From Byssochlamys sp. IMV 00236 (Eukaryota; Ascomycota; Eurotiomycetes; Eurotiales; Thermoascaceae), in contig MSJH02000028.1 of the NCBI GenBank assembly GCA_001931875.2, positions 1 through 20,039 of the forward strand: a stretch of 20,039 nt of DNA, given 5' to 3'. The notes beneath the pieces are model-generated. The model was not told the DNA's origin. It worked only from the letters and a program-made list of their open reading frames with translations, and did not search any database. A program made the translations under genes and the position numbers. Position 1 is the stretch's first letter. Each line of letters opens with the position of its first letter. Of this stretch, positions 17,642-20,039 are shown piece after piece.

Positions 17642-19838
17642 TTATTCATTATCAGATTCTTGTTTAACAATCTTGGAGATATCAGAGGATAAATTAAGCA
17701 ATAAAGTTGATTTGATGACGCCTTCTTTCTTTTTTGTTTCTATAATGTTTGCCAAATCTAATGCAGACAGTAAGTTGCCCACAGATGAAGTCTCTGGAGC
17801 CAAAAATAGCAGTTTGCCAACGGCAGCTAATAAACGGTGCACTACAAAAAAAAAAGGAGTCAATGGGATTGAATATAAACAAGGATAGAACTTACTGATT
17901 TCTTCATCTGTTTCTTTAGTTAATGCATCAACCATTGCACTCAGTAGTTCAACTTGCCAGTCATCATCTTCTTGTTCTGCTATACCGACAAATACCCCTT
18001 CTTCCTTTTTCAGTCGTTCGATCGAGACGTTATTGGAACAATTGTATGCAAGTGATGCGGCTGCTTGTCTGATCTGACTGTCATCCGATAACAAGCTAGT
18101 GATTAGCATTTGTGTGAGTTGTGATCGATAGGTTGCTCCTTCCAAGTGGGAAGTAAAGTGAGTTGTGGATAAGGTCGAATCAGCAAATAGGTTACAAGCG
18201 ACGCGTAGGATCATGATCCATGTTGCTCTTGTAAGCGTGTCATGGTTCTGAGTGGCGATATCCATCACTCTGCCCAATTGATCCGCTATATAAAAAAAGT
18301 CAGTGTTTAGTCTTTTGTAAAACAAGGTCATATATGAATAACATACGGTTTGTAATGTAATAGTTGGAGACGTCCTGAATGAGCAGTAATGATTTAAAGA
18401 TATCCAAAAATGGGAATAACTGATCATTGTTTAACTTGTTCAATAATGTCCTAGATAATTCACTCCACCCGTTCACGTCAAGTGTCTTTTTTTCCTTGCT
18501 GAGCACCCTCTTGGTTTCATCCAGCGTCTTTTTCTCAGTATCTGATAAAGTCACATTATTCGCCTCTAAAAACTCATTCAACTTTCCATAAATAACATCT
18601 AGTTTTCCAACATTGGTGTAAAGAATGGGTACGTTGGGCTGATTGATGATTGCTCTCAAAAGCAGTTTTCGGTGTGGATGAGCTATACATGTAGAAAATG
18701 ATTAGAATAAATAAAAAGTAAATAAATGTAACTTACGAGGATAAGCTTCGAATAATAAAATGTCCACTTGACTCTTTAGTTCTGCGTAATCAGCACCTGA
18801 GAATTCTGCAATCTTCTTTCCATCCAAGTAAAAATGAAACGTTGGTACTCCCCTGATGTTGTACTTTGCCGCATCCATGGCAACCGACATGTCCAAGAGT
18901 ACACCCAACACTCTGATCTGTTGCTGTGGGTTACTGTTTTTCTCTTGTATGAGCTCTTTAAACTTGGGCTTGATCATTTGACACGGCCCACATGTCGGTG
19001 AGGTGAACATGACGGCCACTGCCTTGTAGCTGGTGATCAATTGTTCCATCATTTGTGCGCTTTTGACTTCTTGGATAGGGTTCTTTTCTGTAGGAGCTGC
19101 AGACATTGCTGCGGAGGAGATACCTTGCAATAAACTGCTGAGTGTCTCTGTCGTGGGTCTCTCGCCCTGTAGAATACGATTGACCGTTTCGGCTGGTGGT
19201 GCTTGTACTGGAGGAACAGCAGCAGCAGCAGTAGGTCTTAATCGAGACTGACCAAACATATTTTCAATCATTGGCAAGATGGATTGTCCAAAGGGCCTGG
19301 AAAGAGATGAGTTTGCAATAAAAAACAAAAAACGTTACTTACGTATTGATAACTTCGGATGGTAAAGTAGTGATATGAGCAGGTATTGTCTTTCCGCATA
19401 AAAATTGGCATAAATCATTTGAAAATGTATTACAATTAAAGTCTAAAAGGTGATACTTTTCGGCTCTATACAATGTCAATGAACCGCACATCAAAATTAT
19501 ATATGCTTTCCTTACGTGTAAACCGATCGAAGACTGTCTATATATTCAAGGACAACTTCAAGAGGAAGGTGTGTTTCGCCAATATCAATCTTTTGCAGAG
19601 GAACACCATGCTGTGTGCTTCCGGGAGGAACAGCCATGATACCCTGACCATAGTAAAACTCTTGACCGTAGACAACAACTGAAGTATGCCAAATACCGTC
19701 TTAAAAGATATTAGCTTACACACACATACACACACTTTATTTATTCTTACCGATTTGTTTCCCTGTTAGTGCAAGGGACATGGACTTGGCTAAGCCCTGA
19801 GAAAGATCATATATATAGAGTTGAACTGGTTCTGCCAT
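17642..19838 (-). CDS. PPPDE peptidase - thioredoxin - PUL domain protein, seven exons
   Basis: A three-domain protein combining a DeSI-type isopeptidase, a thioredoxin fold and a Cdc48-binding PUL domain. Minus-strand exons: 19838-19751, 19699-19516, 19465-19343, 19296-18737, 18682-18347, 18285-17896 and 17841-17642, introns 46-61 nt, 626 residues. The PPPDE domain (about 4-140) has YIYDLSQGLA, GIWHTSVVVYGQEFYYGQGI with catalytic H34, and LLDFNCNTFSNDLCQFL with catalytic C102. A Pro/Ala-rich linker (about 148-205) follows. Thioredoxin (about 208-312) has VAVMFTSPTCGPCQMIKP with the redox pair C234/C237 and the cis-Pro segment NIRGVPTFHFYLDGK. The PUL domain (about 320-620) is helical and ends VKQESDNE. 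By family, PPPDE proteins remove SUMO or ubiquitin, and PUL (PLAA/Doa1) binds the C-terminal tail of Cdc48/p97. A role in redox-tuned modifier removal at Cdc48 is inference. It shares a short upstream region with a possible divergent gene at 19961. Confidence 0.92.
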
Positions 19839-19960
19839 GCTGATGATTGGAAAAGAAAGGAGGCAACGTAATTGCTCATTGTGTCATTTTAAAATGCGGT
19901 AAAAATTCTAGCAATTTCATAAAAGTTGATCTGAACGTGAAATTTTACTAAAAAGGCAAA
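19839..19960. promoter_or_regulatory. Upstream region of the PPPDE-Trx-PUL gene
   Basis: This 122-bp stretch must hold the minus-strand promoter of the PPPDE-Trx-PUL gene unless its promoter lies further right. An inverted CCAAT word (ATTGG, 19846-19850) is very near the ATG. If the frame at 19961 is a real gene, the promoter is shared and divergent. Confidence 0.4.
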
Positions 19961-20039
19961 ATGGGTTCCAAGTCATGCAAAGCTCACTTTCAATCATTAG
20001 TTTCTAACAAAGGATTGCTCACAGTTAGAGTATTTAAAA
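19961..20039 (+). CDS. Possible 5' end of an unknown gene, cut by window edge
   Basis: An ATG in a good context (AAAATGG) opens a frame of 26 codons (MGSKSCKAHFQSLVSNKG onwards) that is still open at the right edge. I do not recognise the product. Gly at position 2 is noted but proves nothing. The divergent spacing of 122 bp from the PPPDE-Trx-PUL gene is compatible with the layout elsewhere in the window. A short random open frame remains quite possible. Confidence 0.25.
   Translation, partial: MGSKSCKAHFQSLVSNKGLLTVRVFK

Overview
The window looks like nuclear DNA from an early-diverging filamentous fungus, most likely Mucoromycota (Mucorales-like). Reasons: AT-rich intergenic DNA with long A/T homopolymers; genes packed 65-500 bp apart; many very short GT-AG introns (about 45-64 nt); and fungal or general eukaryotic proteins (LCB2, VTC1, an SRPK/Sky1 kinase, an Lec1-type PX protein). 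The species call is inference. All exon boundaries below come from reading splice sites against remembered family conservation, not from transcripts.

Layout, left to right. 1-1277: no gene recognised. 1278-3218 (+): serine palmitoyltransferase subunit LCB2, six exons. 3426-5017 (-): SRPK-type kinase, five exons, convergent with LCB2. 5304-5726 (+): VTC1-like polyphosphate-polymerase/membrane subunit, sharing a 286-bp divergent promoter with the kinase. 5858-6669 (-): ALG14, five exons, with a GC-AG intron and an in-frame 51-nt intron. 7146-9529 (+): Lec1/YPR097W-like PX protein, three exons. 9508-10163 (-): a small protein joining a transposase-type helix-turn-helix to a SANT/Myb repeat; its 3' end overlaps the PX gene's coding end. 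10560-11473 (+): minimal GRASP-domain Golgi protein, five exons. 11756-12985 (+): NIPA-type magnesium transporter, three exons. 13462 to about 14430 (-): decayed Tc1/mariner transposase. 14434-14659: unassigned tract ending in A26. Then four minus-strand genes packed head to tail: PPPDE-thioredoxin-PUL protein (19838-17642, seven exons), NSUN3/4-like RNA m5C methyltransferase (17576-16512, one exon), Hikeshi (16382-15671, three exons) and an NmrA-like NAD(P)-binding protein (15580-14690, one exon). An ATG-open frame may start at 19961 and run off the right edge.

Together the genes serve general cell biology, not one pathway. The left half leans towards membranes and the secretory route (sphingolipid synthesis, polyphosphate/vacuole, dolichol-linked glycan synthesis, lipid-binding PX protein, Golgi stacking, Mg2+ transport). 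The right-hand cluster leans towards stress and protein quality control (isopeptidase/thioredoxin/Cdc48-binding fusion, Hsp70 import carrier, redox-sensing Rossmann protein). The least conventional items are the HTH-acidic-SANT protein, whose HTH resembles that of the dead Tc1 element about 4 kb away, the three-domain PPPDE-Trx-PUL protein, and the tight minus-strand array. I see no CRISPR array, rRNA, tRNA or bacterial operon signal.
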